From Cardinalis cardinalis (lineage: Eukaryota; Chordata; Aves; Passeriformes; Cardinalidae): a DNA stretch of 64,000 nucleotides. This document shows, piece after piece, positions 1 to 13,865 of the stretch. A model generated the notes under the pieces. It did not search any database and was not told the DNA's origin. It saw nothing but the letters and a program-made list of their open reading frames with translations. The stretch covers positions 6,237,834 through 6,301,833 of the forward strand of contig JACDOX010000015.1 of assembly GCA_014549065.1 (NCBI GenBank). The letters are read 5' to 3'. Position 1 is the stretch's first letter. Each line of letters opens with the position of its first letter. A program made the translations under genes and the position numbers.

Positions 1-235
1 TCTTCTTCAGGCTGAACAGCCTTTCCTCATAACAGAGATGCTCTAAACCTTTGTCATCTTTGTGGGGGTTTCTTGACCTCTTTCCAGCGTGTCCATGTCC
101 CCCTTGTACTGAGGAACCCAGAACTGGACACAGCACTCCAAGTGGGGCCTCACCAGTGATGAGTAGAGGAGAAGGGTCACCTCCCTCAGCCTGGCACTGT
201 AATGCAGCTCAGGTTATTATCAGCCTTTCCTGTGG
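1..235 (-). mobile_element. CR1 LINE, 3' part, minus orientation, cut by window edge
   Basis: The plus strand reads as the reverse complement of the region just upstream of a CR1 3' end. Recognisable pieces, in order, are AGGCTGAACAGCC, CATCTTTGTGG, TCCATGTCC, CAGAACTGGACACAGCACTCC, AGTGGGGCCTCACCAG and AGTAGAGGAGAAGGGTCACC. CR1 is the dominant non-LTR retrotransposon of birds and other sauropsids, and most copies are 5'-truncated. This copy is interrupted at its left by the window boundary, so its 3' tail lies outside. At its right, similarity fades around base 235, where a short locally duplicated segment begins. The 95-codon reading frame on the plus strand over it is antisense and not a gene. 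The family call rests on remembered consensus wording; no search was run. Confidence 0.88.
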
Positions 236-241
236 CAAAGG

Positions 242-294
242 CACGTTCAATTTAGCGTCCAGCAATTTAGTGTCCAGCACGTTCAATTTAGCGT
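242..294. repeat. 17-bp direct repeat with related copies
   Basis: The word CACGTTCAATTTAGCGT occurs at 242-258 and again at 278-294. Partial copies (AATTTAGTGTCCAGC at 264-278 and GTTCAATTTAGG at 293-304) lie between and after them. The block sits directly beside the CR1 fragment, where CR1 similarity stops. It looks like slippage or a small tandem duplication; no function is suggested. Confidence 0.8.
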
Positions 295-304
295 TCAATT
301 TAGG

Positions 305-3300
305 ATGCCTGGGTCCTTTTCACCTTATCCATGGGTGAGAGCTGTAGGGATAGCGCCTGTATACCCAGGACAGGGAAGCTTTTTTCCCTCTTCCACAACC
401 AGAGAGGTAGAAGTTGGTTCCACCTGCTGCTGGATAACTAAGTTAGTATGCTGAATCCATGTGACTTTATCCTGCCCTCTGCAAGGGCTTATTTTCTCAG
501 GCCTACCAGCAGCTGCCATGGCTACAAGGCTGCAGAAACTGGCTCACATGATGTGGCAGAGAGGACACAGGGTGAGCTTCTGGGAAGACAGGGGAAGATG
601 TAGTGGCACAAGGTGCTCAGTACTTCCATGAGGTAGTGGGCAGAAAAAGTCATAATTGACTAGAAATTGGAAGATGAAGTCAGATGAATGCACAGGAATC
701 TATTTTCATTTTTCTTGTAAATGAAGCAAGTAACCTCTGAAGCAAAGTTCCTAGTGTAGCNATGGATTTTTTTATCCCTGTAATTCTTCACAAAAAGGTT
801 AGCTACACAGTTAAAAGGANACTATAGCTTGTTTAATTGCCACAATATATGTTTATATAAAGAGTCAAAGGCAGTTTTGCAAAACATGTGTCAGTTTGAT
901 TTTTCAGCTAACTAGCTAACACATAACTGATAGGCATAATATACAAAGAATCTGCAATAAGAATTACCTATGTTGTGAAGTAGGAACACAAAGTAATAAA
1001 AGCTGTTACACTGGTAGCATCTTTTTTTGTAAGTTTTAAATGTTATAAAGTAAATTATATTAATTATTTAAGACACTTAGGTTTTTGTATCTTTCAAGAT
1101 AATTTAAAGTTCATCAGTGCTAAGTATGATGATACTGTGGTAGAAGAATACTGGAAATGAGACATTAAACAGAAAAGATATTCAGTGTACACTGCTGAGT
1201 GCATTGTATTTTATTAAACTTTCTAATTACATATTAAATTTCTNAGTTCATATTTTAAAAAAGCAGAAAGTCTAGTGTGGTAAAGTGCTAGGGCTGGTTA
1301 TGACTTCATGAAGTGTTACAGACATCCATATACACAAGTGCATTATATCTACTGCTTCAGAATACTTTCAGCATAATAATGAGCCCTCATAAATGTTTTA
1401 AATCATAATTTTGCAGCTTTTATGTTTGCTTTACTTGCTTCTTAAACACACTAAAACATTTTAATAAAGCTTTTCAATTCCAGATTATAGGACTTTCATG
1501 GAGAAGCCCTCAAAGCACTTCACAAATTCCATTCACAAAACCCTGTGGATAAAGATTAATCCTCATTGTACAAGATCAGTAAATTAAGAAACAGAGTTTC
1601 TGTAATCTGCTTAAAGTAACTGTGGAGTACAACTCTCAGTTCTTAATTTTATCCCTTGTTCTAATAATTTCCTTTTGTATCCTCATGTATTATTCCTAAA
1701 AATATGTTTCAAATGTCAAGTAACGTTAATTCATAAAATCTACAGAAGTGGGTTTGAAAGAAGAGCCCTGTGTAATGATATCTCTGTGTTCAGACCTGGC
1801 TTTCTACAACTGCAGCTTAGGCTAAGAACAGCAATACCTTCACCAGTGCATCTCCCTGGGTACCCGCTCTCCCTGTCTCTGAGGAGGATCTACATTGGTC
1901 AAGCTATGCTACGGGACTCATGTGAGGGAATAAGGTTTTTATTCCAACCTAAGTATATATTTTGGTTATAAGTCCCTGTCCCTTTGTTCCTTACTTACTG
2001 TTCAGGTACAGATCTCAGACTTTTTACCTGCCAGCTACTGCCAATTTCTCCTGTCTCTCCTCTAAGACTCTTGTTCTTAGTATGGTTTTATTCCATTCCC
2101 TATCTTGTCTCCCATTCTTTTCCATATCTCAATAAGATCAAAGCCCAGCAAAGTATTACTGTCATTAGAAGGGGATTAGAGGATGGAATATCACCTTTTC
2201 CTCCCACAGTGGATCTCAGCCTATCATGCCTTTAAACTGACCAGAGCACAATCATCATTCAGTAATTACCAGAGTAAAACTTCATGCATGGGGCTGAACG
2301 AGCCATAACCTGCTGATCATAACATATTCAAAAGAGGTNCAGTAGTCATGCCTTGTATATGCTAATATTACACAGACCCCAGGCATAACATTGGAGCTGT
2401 GGCCACTGCATCAATCCCTGAAAGCACTGTAACTTTAAGATGTCCTTAAATAACTTGCAAAATCAGCCTAGAAAGAATAAAGATCAGATAGAGAAAAAAT
2501 TCTATTATGTAAGACATCAGTATTCTTTTAGTCTAGCCTTTTTTGTGGTTGAGCTGAAACAAAAGAATACATATTTCCAGAGAAAGGAATTAAAAGAGCA
2601 GATTTTAGTGTAGAAATCCAGCAAGACTAAATAGTACCTTTTTTTAATTGCTGAAGTGAAGACTTGTACATGAGTTTTTGTAGCTAATAGCCCACATCCA
2701 GGAACTATCATGGGCTAAAAGTCTTCAAGACTGTACACCTAACTATTGATAGATTGTTAAACATAGGATAGTACTGAGTAGTCCAAATCGTTATGAAAAC
2801 CTGATACTACTATTTTAGCTGTTATTGGACAAAATGCTGGTATTGGGGTTCAAGACATATCCTGTAAGGAAAGGATTCTTTTACCTGTGCTCCTGTGTAG
2901 TACTCTGGTCCTCAAGTACTCCTCCTAAATCAATTTAAGAGTCATATGGCCCTAGCTTGACAAAGCATAAAGGCATTTTAAGACACCTATTTTGGTTAAG
3001 ACACCATCTCCCAGGAAGGAATTTTGGTCACATGATCAGAAGAACAATTCTGTTTGATCTTAAAACACTCATTCATGCCAATTACCTCTGTACTTGACTT
3101 CTCATACCATAACTCCCCCTCTGATAACTCTGGGATTATCACAATCTGCACCAGTCTCATAACTGTGGATTTTTCCTACCTTTTTTTTTTGGACATAAAC
3201 ATGTTTAGTGCTGTGATTTGGAAAGAGTGTCTTGTTGATGACTAAAAGTAAAGAACAATGCTTGGTTCTCCATGTACTGTAATTCATTACTTTGCTAATC

Positions 3301-6300
3301 TGATCTCCTTGACCTTGTACAAACATGTGCAAGGCTGTTCTGAGTAGGGATTCTGATGTGCTGAACTCTACAGAATACCAGGCATTCAAATGTTATAAAC
3401 AAAATTCAGCTTTTTGGTGGTGGCACCATACATGGCAGAAAGATGACATTAGTATTTAGAAAATCTGGGGAGACTGCTTCTCTAGCAGGTGATGAAATTG
3501 TTTGGCAGAAAGCAAATAAAGAAATTAAAGACCTTCTTTAATTTAAGAAAAACTTGAGAATTGGCAAGGAGCTGAATAAAGAGACTCCCTAAACTACACC
3601 AAACTTCTCCATTGTAATTCTTCCATCCTCTAAGATTAGCTGTTTGAAAATCCAATTAGTCCCTCAATAATCATGACTGTTATCTAATGATGAACAAACC
3701 ATCTGCAGAAAATATTGCAATCACAGGCACAGCTGTTACCATATGCTGAAATTTTCTTCCATGACCTTGGTTGCTACAGTACCTACCAGCTGAAATAAGA
3801 CGTGGAAATATTGCCAGCTTCAATTAGACAAGCAAGCTGTTCCTTTCCCAAGGCTGTTGAGGCACTTCAGCCATTAACATGAAACACAAACCAAAGCATT
3901 ATTACAAATTTTGATTACTCGTTCCTAAGCTGAAGAGGTGAAATTCTGGAAAGAATTTCAGTTCATCCTTATTAGCGTGGCTAAAAATAGAAAACTCAAA
4001 ACTTGATTTCAAAAGATCCCCAATTATCTGTTGCTTCTAGAAATGGAATCTTAAGCCTAGAGTGGGAGGGGGTGCAGGAAGCAGAGAGGCTCTGGCAACG
4101 AGCTGTCTTGGGTTTATTCAGAACAAAGGCACAAAAGGGGATTTTTGGCAAAGAAATCTGGCATGCTGTTCCCTATTCAACAGGTAGGAAGTATGTGACC
4201 TTGTTTACTGTTCATCTACCATGAGGNCTATTTCTAGCAACCTGAGATATTTTAATAAAAGTAATCCTTTAAAACCTATCCAAACCTAAACTTTCAAACA
4301 TGCATTTGTAGTAAGGAGGTGCCAGCTTGATTATGTATGCCTTTGTCAAGTAGTAAACATTTTAATCTTTTGGAGATTTCATGTTAGCCCTTCTAATCCA
4401 TGTAACCCCTTCTGTATTACACTAATACTAAAAAACTGAATTTTTATATAAAACTTAACAAGCCTAATGAAACCAATGTAATTTCTTGGGCCAGGAAAAT
4501 TATTTTGCCTTTTAATTGCTTAAATTATCCATTCAGTTTAATATATGCAATAAAAGAATAAAGGAGATGGAGAGAATGAAGAGTGTGGGTTGCATTACAG
4601 TGCCTGCAAGTATTCCCAGACCTATTTTGTTTTATAGATTGCTCACTAATGGTTTAGTGTGTGATATCAGTACTTAAAATCCAGTTTCTCCAGTAATTTT
4701 GGTAGGATGACTAAGTCACATGGCCTTTTTTTTCTCTCAGAAAGCTGAAACTAATTCTGTAAGGGGGGTCTGTGGTGAAGATAATGACTCTTCTGACTCA
4801 TTTTCCATGGACATTTTCTAATACCTACTAAAAAGAAATGTTTCTGCAAACAGTCCAGTGGCTGAAATTATTCCTTGCAATAGGGATACTAGAATTGCTC
4901 ATGAGATACTTGCTCATTATTTGTAACTTTTAATTCCTTCTTCTATCTGCAAATAGTATCACCTGAAGTTAAAAGTACATTAAATGTACAGCTACAATAA
5001 TTTACGTGACACAAATGCTTTTTACACAGCTTTGAAGGACAGAAAAGATGATCTATACTGAGATATGGGCCAGCTTCTCAGTAGGTAGGGAAGGGACAGA
5101 AAAACAGAAGTAGCCAGTCATATGCACTGCCTGGCTTCTACCTGTACCACAATCTCCTTTGTCATTCACTACATTTGTAATTCTCTGCTTTTTCTCACCG
5201 ACACACTGAAGTCCCATTTTCTATTTCAGTATATCCTTTTAAAGCATGTTCCAAGTGTCACATTAAAGAAGCAGAAAATGTCTGTCCTGTTGCCAGACTA
5301 AGAGCTCATTCACACAATGTGGTATCTGATCTATACTTTCCAGGTCTGTGCTCCAGGAATATACTAAAATCACTGAAGAAGCTTTATCTAAGCACCTTAT
5401 TGTGTGTCCTGTTAAACTAAACAGTCCCACTTAATAGACAGAAAACAATTACTAGCTTTTTGCTATTCATTTTTATAGTAAGGCAAACTCTAGCTTAGGG
5501 ATGGCATTGGGAATTTTGCTACTGCCTTTGCAAAAGATGAGACTTTCCCCTCTAAGATTACAATGGAATTATGCTNGCATATGCTTTAGAATGCTTGCAA
5601 TTATCACTGGTTCTGATGATTAAAAAGCTCAANGCATGAATCAATTCTTTATAGTTAGAAGAGTGTGTGTGTTTGCACATAAATTCATGTATAACCAAGC
5701 ACACTCACACTGGAATATTAACAAAACCATATATTAACCTTAAAGCTTTAAGAACTGATTGCAATCTCTTAGTAATGCAACAAACTCAAACTGCAGCTAC
5801 TTTATAATTGCAGTTTAAGAATTCTATATCCCTTTTGCCAAGTCCACTCATCCTGCTTGTTAGGCTACTGCAGATATCAGTCCACATCTTCCTCAACAGA
5901 TGCAAAAGACTTTTNAATCAATTATCACCTGAGGCAACCATGATTTTTAATTAAAAGGGAATTTTTTTTGTGTAATTCATACATATGTCCTAATGCTGTC
6001 AAAAAGCAGAAAAAAGTCCCAAACTATTTTCTAGATGTAGGTCNAGATTTTGGCACCACTTAAGATATGGCTCTTGGATTAGCACAGGGACAATATCTAA
6101 GACCAGGAAGATTTTCTCAGTCTTACATTTCAAAGTGTAATTAGTGAATCTGTGTTTACAGTTGACAAAAATTTTGTTTGCAATGGTTTTACAGATGAAC
6201 ACCTTATCATATTCCTTTCACCAGTCTTATGATAGAGGAAGAAAACAAGATTGATCCATTTAAAATATAATTTAAAGAGTTAGGAGCCTTCCCATGTCTG

Positions 6301-9300
6301 GGTATCACTTATTTCAATAGACATAATTGTAACCCTTCAAACAGTCTGTAGTTTTTCATGGACCATACATATTTTAGGGTGAGAAGTGATTTATGTTCTC
6401 TCTGTCCTGCTTACAAGAGTATGATATGCTCACCATGAGTATTTGTTTGAAACATAGTGCACTAGAAATTGAATGCAAGGTTACACTGAATGAAGAAAGT
6501 AGAGATATGAACTACAAAACCTCTTTTTATGCTTTTTTCTTTAAAACACTTTCATTATCTTTCTTAATAGTGTGCTGCCATCATGATGTCACCCAATTGT
6601 TTACTGCCTGAACCTGGCCTCTGTGCTGCTGCCTCAGCAAACTTTTTGTATTTGGCTGCTTCACAAAATTATTTCTATTTGGGTGAAAAATTGGTTTCAA
6701 AGTATGTTCAGGATCTATCTTTTCTTTCTGCATATTCCCTCCAATTCAACCATCTGTGCAAATTAGCAATGCTGAAATGCTTATTAGAGCTTTTTCCCCC
6801 TCCTTGATTAACACTTCTTGCATTTAATGAAGTCTCTTATAAATTGTGGATCAAATGTTCAGACTGCTTATGTCACCTGACACAACTCTAAGAAGAAACA
6901 AGATGATGCATCCCTCCAGATCTGGAGCTCTGAAGCCCCCAAAAGAATGAGCAAATGGCAGAGGTGCAATGCCAGTTTGTGACCTGGCAGAGAGGATAAA
7001 CCAGCCTGTCTAGAAAAGGTGAAACATCTGCAGCTGTATCAAATCCTGTCTGTCTCATGGGCTTAGGCTTTAAATTGCAAGCATAGGTTGGATGACACCA
7101 TGAAACCTGGATTCACAAACCTNAGGGTTTTAGGAATGTAAGCAGGCATGCAGAGATTTAGCCTGGGGAGAGCTGTGAAGGTACAGAAGCCCCTTTATGT
7201 GGTTCCCCCTTCTTCAGAAGCCCCAGCCATCAGGGCTGAGTGTGGAGGGGGACCAGCACTCACGGCAGCTGGAAGAGAGCTGCAAGATGACGGTGTCCAT
7301 GTGCTCTGGAGAAGGACTGAGGGCTCAGGATCAGGGATGGGGGAGCAAGGGTCAGGNTCCAGTACTGTCTGATAGAACAGCCCCCAATATTTTTTCAGTC
7401 AAGACTGGGATACCTTTTCAGATATGTTCTCGCACTTTGAGAAGATTCATTTATCTCCTAAAATTATCTAGTGAAATCAAACTTCCATCAGGTCAAATTG
7501 TGAAAATTAAATTCAAGGAAAATGTGATCAAATCTCAAGTTGCNGGATGCTTGAAATAGCCCTGAATTTTTCTTCCCCTCCTCTCTCTTTGCCAATATTG
7601 TGAAGAGAGAAGGAAGGAATGGATTCACAATAGGGTTTACATATGAGCTTGGAACATATCCTGAACAAAAATTTTGGGGGGGAGCCACTGTCAGAAGACA
7701 GGAAAGACATGTTTCATGCTTTATATAAAATCTCTTTATCCTCATTTTTCATCTGTGAATCCAACACTGCAGACAGTCTGACCTACAAACATACATCTTT
7801 TATTTCCAGGTGTTGTAATTCCTGCTGACAGTTTGATTTTAAAGATCCACTTTNTAGGCCAGTGTTTCTTAACTTCACTTAATTGAATGACCGTAAGGAT
7901 GTTTTCAGGGAAAGAAAAACACAGNCCATGTCTACAGTGCTCCCACAATTGTCTTCATTTACAAGCAACTTAAAATTAGGCTAAAGTTTGAATGTTCATT
8001 TATTACGAAATGAAAGTCTGTTTTCTTAGAAGTACAGGGAATATGTGTGGTTTCTTTCAAAGTTCACAGACTGATATATTAAACTCTACCAGTGATGCAT
8101 AAAGCACAGTTTGAGAAACACAATNCCCAGGAGCTTTGGAGATACTGCAGACTGAGCAATATCTTAGTTCCTAGAATGGTTGTCTAATGTATTAATGTGT
8201 TTGATGACCACGTTTAATCCTTTGATTGCTCTCCCTGATGCATCTGCTAAAAAAGTAACCCAAGTGAATTGTATCAGGTGAGCAGCTTGTTGCTGTTGCA
8301 TGCATGAAATTTGGCTCTCAATTGTCTTATATCAACAAGCAACTGCAACCAATACTGGGTTTGGCAAGGCTGCCACTGTCATCTTAGCAGGCAGAGGGAG
8401 ACAGTTTTGCAGCAACAATGTGAGGGATTTCACAGATTAATTTCTCTTTTGCCACACTGCACAATTCTTTGAGGAGGAATAAAAAGGCTCTTCACAGAAA
8501 AATGAAATTAAAAAGTGGTGATCCAGTACCGGCATAAACCAAAAATCCAACAGAAACTCTATAGCTTTCTGAATCCAGAGACTTTTAAAATTTNGTCAGA
8601 TACACCAGGAAAAGCATTTGACAGATGAAGAAACTCCTATGTTGAGCCTGGCAAAGCTATTGCATTGACATAATTCCTCCTTAAACTTCTAAGGTTCAAA
8701 TGCTTTCCTCTTGGAAGAAAATACCAGCCCAGTTCTATCTTCCTTTGCTCCCTTGTTTTACTGGTTTTCTTTTATACTGCTCATTCAGAAACTGATTAGC
8801 TTTGCAATTTTCCTTCCCTTGCTCAGGAAATNCATAGCCAGAATTGTAACCCTCCACTTTCTGTTTCAGTCTTGTCAATGAATCTCAATCAATTTTATTT
8901 TTTAGAAATACTGGTAAGGCACTAAATGTGCAAATTATTGGAACCTATTTAAAATCATTGGGACAGCTGTTTTAGAACACATTTCCTTGAAAATAATTTT
9001 CAGCCTGAAAAGCAGGATTAATTAGGTTTGCAATGACCTACATAGATTGTTCAAAGTGCCTGATTGCTATCAGCCATCCAAGNAAAAAGCTAAGCAAATT
9101 GCACTATGAATTGATCTCATACAAGAGGCATGGAAAGAGAGAGAACAGTATTTACAAGGTACAAAAAATAACTTGATAACAACATCAAACAATATACTAA
9201 TATCATCTGGCAAGTCATTTGAATTTATATTCAAANAAGATCTATTAGAACCTGAGGGACAAGGCAATTGAATAAAATAAGATCAGTGCCATTATTATGA

Positions 9301-9954
9301 AAAATTAACTGTCGACAGTCTCTGATGATTTTTCTGTTGTCTGTCTGCCAAAAGAGGTAAATGTGNGTTTAGTACATCTCTTTCTTGCAATACAGCATCT
9401 CATATCTTTTTGTCTGACATTTTTTAACCCTCTAAATAGTCTAAAATTCAGTCTTTTTTGGTGTGCTTTTATGTTATGTTGNACTCTGCATAGACCCTTG
9501 ACTGGTTTAGGGCTCTACAATAACATTTCTAAAGGGAAGATGAATCAACCCANTATGTGCAACACCTGTCCATTCTCCTGCCAAAAGAAATGATAACAGT
9601 AAAACTGCACACAGTGTGGACATGGCAGGGTATGTGAGAAGANACATTTTTGTGTGGACTGGACTTCAGTCTCTTGTGCTACAGCATCTCAGGAAGAAAG
9701 CCTAGNTGGGGTCCCACTAGGACACCGACTGTCAGGGTAGCCCTGAGAACTGCTCTGTGTTATAGGCTGTTACAGGGCCAGGAGAACTGTCCTTTCACAC
9801 TCAGATCAGCAAGGCTGGTAGAGCAGCAGCAGGGAGCAAGGGTTCCATGTGCCTGTTCAAAGCTCAGCATAACGTGGATGTGGACTAGACTGCTGTTCCT
9901 TTGATGCCTAACCCTGTGTTTGCAACACTGCTGAGTTGAAAACCACCTCCTCCT
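305..9954. other. Unique non-coding DNA, no gene seen
   Basis: About 9.6 kb of AT-rich sequence with stops in all frames at short intervals. I found no splice-linked chain of reading frames, tRNA or recognisable interspersed repeat. Minor features are a short GTGTGTGTGT run near 5663 and a modestly more GC-rich pocket at about 6900-7380. That pocket holds two overlapping open frames (about 74 and 120 codons) without any motif I recognise. From about 7.1 kb onward isolated N bases become frequent. Old repeats too diverged to recognise by eye could be present. Confidence 0.6.
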
Positions 9955-10125
9955 ACCTCCCCTTTCTCTCTGTTTGGTGAGGTCTTTCTGATCTTCCTCA
10001 CTACCAANGGGGTATCAGAGGATCCAAAAAAAAGTTTAACATCAGGTGCAAACACGCAAATTTCCCTGGGCATGTCCTTGCTCAGATCACTGATGAAGAT
10101 GTTGTACAAAGCCAATACCACTCTT
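9955..10125 (-). mobile_element. Degenerate CR1-type reverse transcriptase fragment
   Basis: On the minus strand, positions 10121-10011 translate to a stretch containing YNIFISDL, then CVFAPDVKL, then a serine-aspartate-threonine. This follows the order and spacing of the CR1 reverse-transcriptase core, typically FNIFINDL, FADDTKL and a V-D-T motif. The catalytic FADD box is altered to FAPD, so the copy cannot be active. At DNA level the plus strand CAGATCACTGATGAAGATG matches the antisense CR1 phrase around CAGATCATTGATAAAGATAT. The similarity continues weakly to about 9955 and is lost upstream of the NIFI motif, so the fragment is short on both sides. It is much more decayed than the CR1 copies at the left edge and at 48.3 kb, which suggests an older insertion. 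An L2-like or other CR1-clade LINE is possible, but the spacing favours CR1. Confidence 0.75.
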
Positions 10126-13100
10126 TTATGAACTCTGTGCTTTTCAACAACACACATAAAAATAAGGCCTATGAAAAGGCACATAAGGTGGACAATTCTA
10201 ATGCAGCTAAANAATAAGCTGTACATTTTATCGAATTCTTATTGAATCTAGAATGTACATTCCATGTGCAGCAGTGAAAAGTGGTACAGGGCAGAAGACC
10301 TTTGTAAGCACTGTAAAGAAGTCAAAGGCTCATCTATCCAGACCACAGAGATTTTGCAGTACATCTGTCCTCCTCCCTCCTGCAGTCTGCATGACATGCT
10401 AGAAGATTTTTCAGATGGCTGGAAGGTACTTACATGGTGAAAGAGATGGACTTTGTCTAGTGATTAAATCAGAAGAGAGTCCAGGTTAAGATGGACTTTG
10501 CCGATAAATTCTTTTCACTACTTTACTCTTTACCTTCAATGTTCATAAAATTATGCTGNACTTCTTGGGGAAACAGGAAATCTTTGCTCCTTAACATTTA
10601 CAAAGTTCAGAGCTGAATATAAAAATGGTATTGAGTTACAAAGTAAAATCATAACAGTAACATTTCCCTGAGAAGCCAAGTCTAAACCAGATCCAAAATA
10701 TGTCATCTCCCTTGAGCCCAGTGTTACATCTGTAAGACCAGACACAAAAACCTTGGTAAAGTCTCTCTGAATAACTAAGAGGCTGAAAAGACAAGGCCAA
10801 CGGAGATATAAAAATTATCCAGCCAAATACATAGTCTGCTTTCAATAGCACAGAGACTAGAAGTACTAAGGCTCTTTTCTGAAACTATCNTAGACATGCA
10901 GCTTGGGCAAAATAATTAGGTGTTTGACCCATTTGAGACTTCTGTCCCAGCTGTATCTATCCTCTTTATGACTAAAGAGAATTTTANTTTCCTGAAATAA
11001 GGGAGGGGAGTTGCCAAGAGAAAGACATTCTGTAGCACCAGGCTCAGAGCTGTGTCTGAAAGGCACCAGAACTGGGATTCTGCAGCAAACACCAAGAANC
11101 AGTCGGGGCTCAGAGCACCAAACTTGTTTCTACAGGTAAGCAAAAGGAGAACCCAGGGTCTGCACACCAGCTCAGCTGTAGGAGGAAAGAGGTTCTGGAC
11201 TGCAGACGCTTGATTCCATTTCAAAATCGGTATGGGAGGCGAAAGTAGTAATCGTAACAGCAAATTTTGTTTTTCAGGAAGACTGAACACAGACAATTAA
11301 TCAAATAAGGACTGGCAGCAACTTATGCAAGCTGGGATGTCCCTATTTTTGTAGACAAGATCTGCAGATAAAGAAAAACTTCTAATAAATGGCAATATAA
11401 AACTTCCTCCTACTCAGTTTGTTACAGTCTTAGGAAAACAACAGCTCAGTCAGGTAGAACTCCTCTTGTCTTTGTGCAGAAGGATGATCCATGAGAAGAT
11501 TTATTCCAGTCCCATTTTCCGCGGTAATAATTTAGAATTACGAAACATCTTAAAAGTTCACTCATGAAACCTAAGTGTTTGTGTAGAATGTGATAAATTT
11601 CATAATAATTTGAGACACAAGAGGAAACAGCAGCTCTCTGTGGTAGAAGGAAGGCTCACTGAATGTTGTTCATTTGCAAATGTCCTGGAGGGAATGCTAT
11701 TATATAAATTGGTTTATGGTATTAATAAGGAGAGATTTCAAAGGATGATTGTTGGCAGAGGAGAATTTAACCTGGCCCAAAACTTTGAAATTACCAAAAG
11801 TAATAGGAGCAGTACTGAAAAATTACAAGATATGTGAGTATAACTCAGAGACAATCAAACTGCTTTAGTAAACAAAATATGAAGCNAGTTGGAAGGAACT
11901 TGTTCTCCTGAGAGTTGTTTCCATGTGGAGGAGCTCATTTTACATCAGGTTGTCAGCATAAAATGGCCCAATGTTGTAAGTGCCTGAATTTACAATGCAG
12001 GCGAGAAAATGCAATGGTGATTCTCAAGCAGCATTTCAAACTCAGGGTACAAACCCCAACAAAGGATGAGGGGTAAGACAAGCAGGGGCGGAAGGTTTAG
12101 TGCTGATGGGAAGGTACACATTCCATCTCCTAGGTGGAGGGCTCTCTGCTTCCTCTGTGATTACATAAGTTTGTGTAGTCTGAGGTCCCAGGCAAAGTTT
12201 GTTAGGCAGTGAGCACACCAAAGAGCTAAAAGAGAATCTCTCTCATTTTATGAGCACAAAGCCATGTTTCTTCAGATGCAGAACTGATCCAGCTACATGT
12301 AGGGTAACAGTGGAAAACAGGTCTCTGTAAAAGGTCTGTGCTGAGGCAGCAACAGATCAATCAGTATTGATCATTATGTGTTGGGGATGGCTCTGTGCTC
12401 CTGCTGGAAGAGGCTGTAACAGGCTACCTCAACTAGATTCCAAAGCAAGCCTTCTATGCAGGGAAGCAAACTGAATCAGGTGGGAAACAAACTGAACGAT
12501 GCAGGAAAAGAAACTTAAGAGAAAACACACATTTAGATCAACAACTACAGAAAAAAAAGCAAAGAACAAGTCAAAATCAACACATTAAATGAACAGGAGG
12601 GTAAANGAAGCATCATTTTTATTCAAGAAATGAAATCTCTCTTTTTGGAAAAACATGGTTGAAGACAAGTAANAAGGAAGGGGCAAAAGACAGGAAAGCC
12701 ATCAGTGTCTAATTCACCATCCAACATTCCAAGCTTGGCAACATCCACAAAAATTCTGCATAGACACCAAAATTATTACTGATGTGTGTATTGAACAACA
12801 AATATATAGGAGAATATAAGTGTTAATCACTAAATGTTCTGCTGTTGTTAAGGATAAAGAAACAGACAATTTGATAAGGAACATAAAATGTCATTTTAGA
12901 CACTGTTTCAGCTATTAACATACTCTGGTTTTTGTATTTCCCCTGCTATACTTCCCCTACTTCTTTAAGTTAATGGACTTCCTGAACTGATGTTTTGATG
13001 CAGACTGGCACGTTTAATTAGTGGAGATTCTACCCTGTGAATCTGTTTACTTCTTAGCCAATTTTGCTTGCTTGTTTTTGAACTTACACGGAATTGTTGT

Positions 13101-13827
13101 CTCCTCAGTATGATCTACCAATGAGTTGAGTAATGTAAATATTTAAGTTTGGGAAAGGTACTTTTNAAAACTATTTATTTTTATTGCTTTGAAACTTCCA
13201 CATCTCCACACTTGTATATAGAGAGAAAAGCTCAACCATTTTCCTTTTTATTACTTCATTGTNCATACTTTTATAGATCTTTCCTTTCCAAGTTGAAAAG
13301 TTCTTTGTAGTTGCTTTGCATTGAACAATTGTTTCAAATTTCTGGTTGTCCTTGTTCTTTATACCTTTCCTAGACCTATTTTACCTACTTTAGTTCCAGT
13401 TCTACTGTATGGAAAGACCAGATCTAGACACTGTTCAAAATATGTATCATTCAAAGCAGCATGTTGATGTCTTGTCTGCTCTCATCAATTATCCAAAATA
13501 GTTCCTCTATCATGGAAGATAATGCCANGATTTCAGATTACTTTCCTTCAAGCTGCTTAAGAATTCCTTAAGNATTCCTGTTGCATCTTGATAATTTNTG
13601 NACAAAATACATTCTCTGACAGTAGCCTCTCCACAGCTTCCCAAAATTCAACAATTTTTTTCCCTCTTTAGTATTCTTTGCTCTTCTTTGGTAGCTTTTA
13701 TGCCCTTTTCTATTTCCCCCAACTATATATGACTTCCATCTATTTGGGAAGATGTATTTTTAAGAGCTACTTTCGTCTTTAATTTGGCTGTTTCATGAAG
13801 CTGAATCCTTTTTATTTTGTGGTTGGA
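10126..13827. other. Unique non-coding DNA, no gene seen
   Basis: No gene or clear repeat was recognised. The stretch has many isolated N bases. A 126-codon minus-strand frame (11296-10916) and a 75-codon plus-strand frame (11610-11837) are open but have no recognisable motif or convincing flanking splice sites. From about 13.0 kb the plus strand becomes T-rich. Confidence 0.55.
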
Positions 13828-13865
13828 TTTTCATTGAATGGTTCTGTTTTCATTGAATGGTTCTG
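13828..13865. repeat. Perfect 19-bp tandem duplication
   Basis: The unit TTTTCATTGAATGGTTCTG occurs twice back to back (13828-13846 and 13847-13865) with no mismatch. It looks like a recent local duplication in T-rich sequence. It could instead be a sequence-assembly stutter. Confidence 0.95.

Noticed and set aside
625..650. TGAGGTAG, identical to the let-7 seed
   Set aside because: The remainder of the mature sequence does not match, and no complementary arm for a precursor hairpin lies nearby.
9308..9319. Perfect 12-base palindrome ACTGTCGACAGT
   Set aside because: Around fifteen 12-base palindromes are expected by chance in 64 kb, and nothing in the context adds weight.
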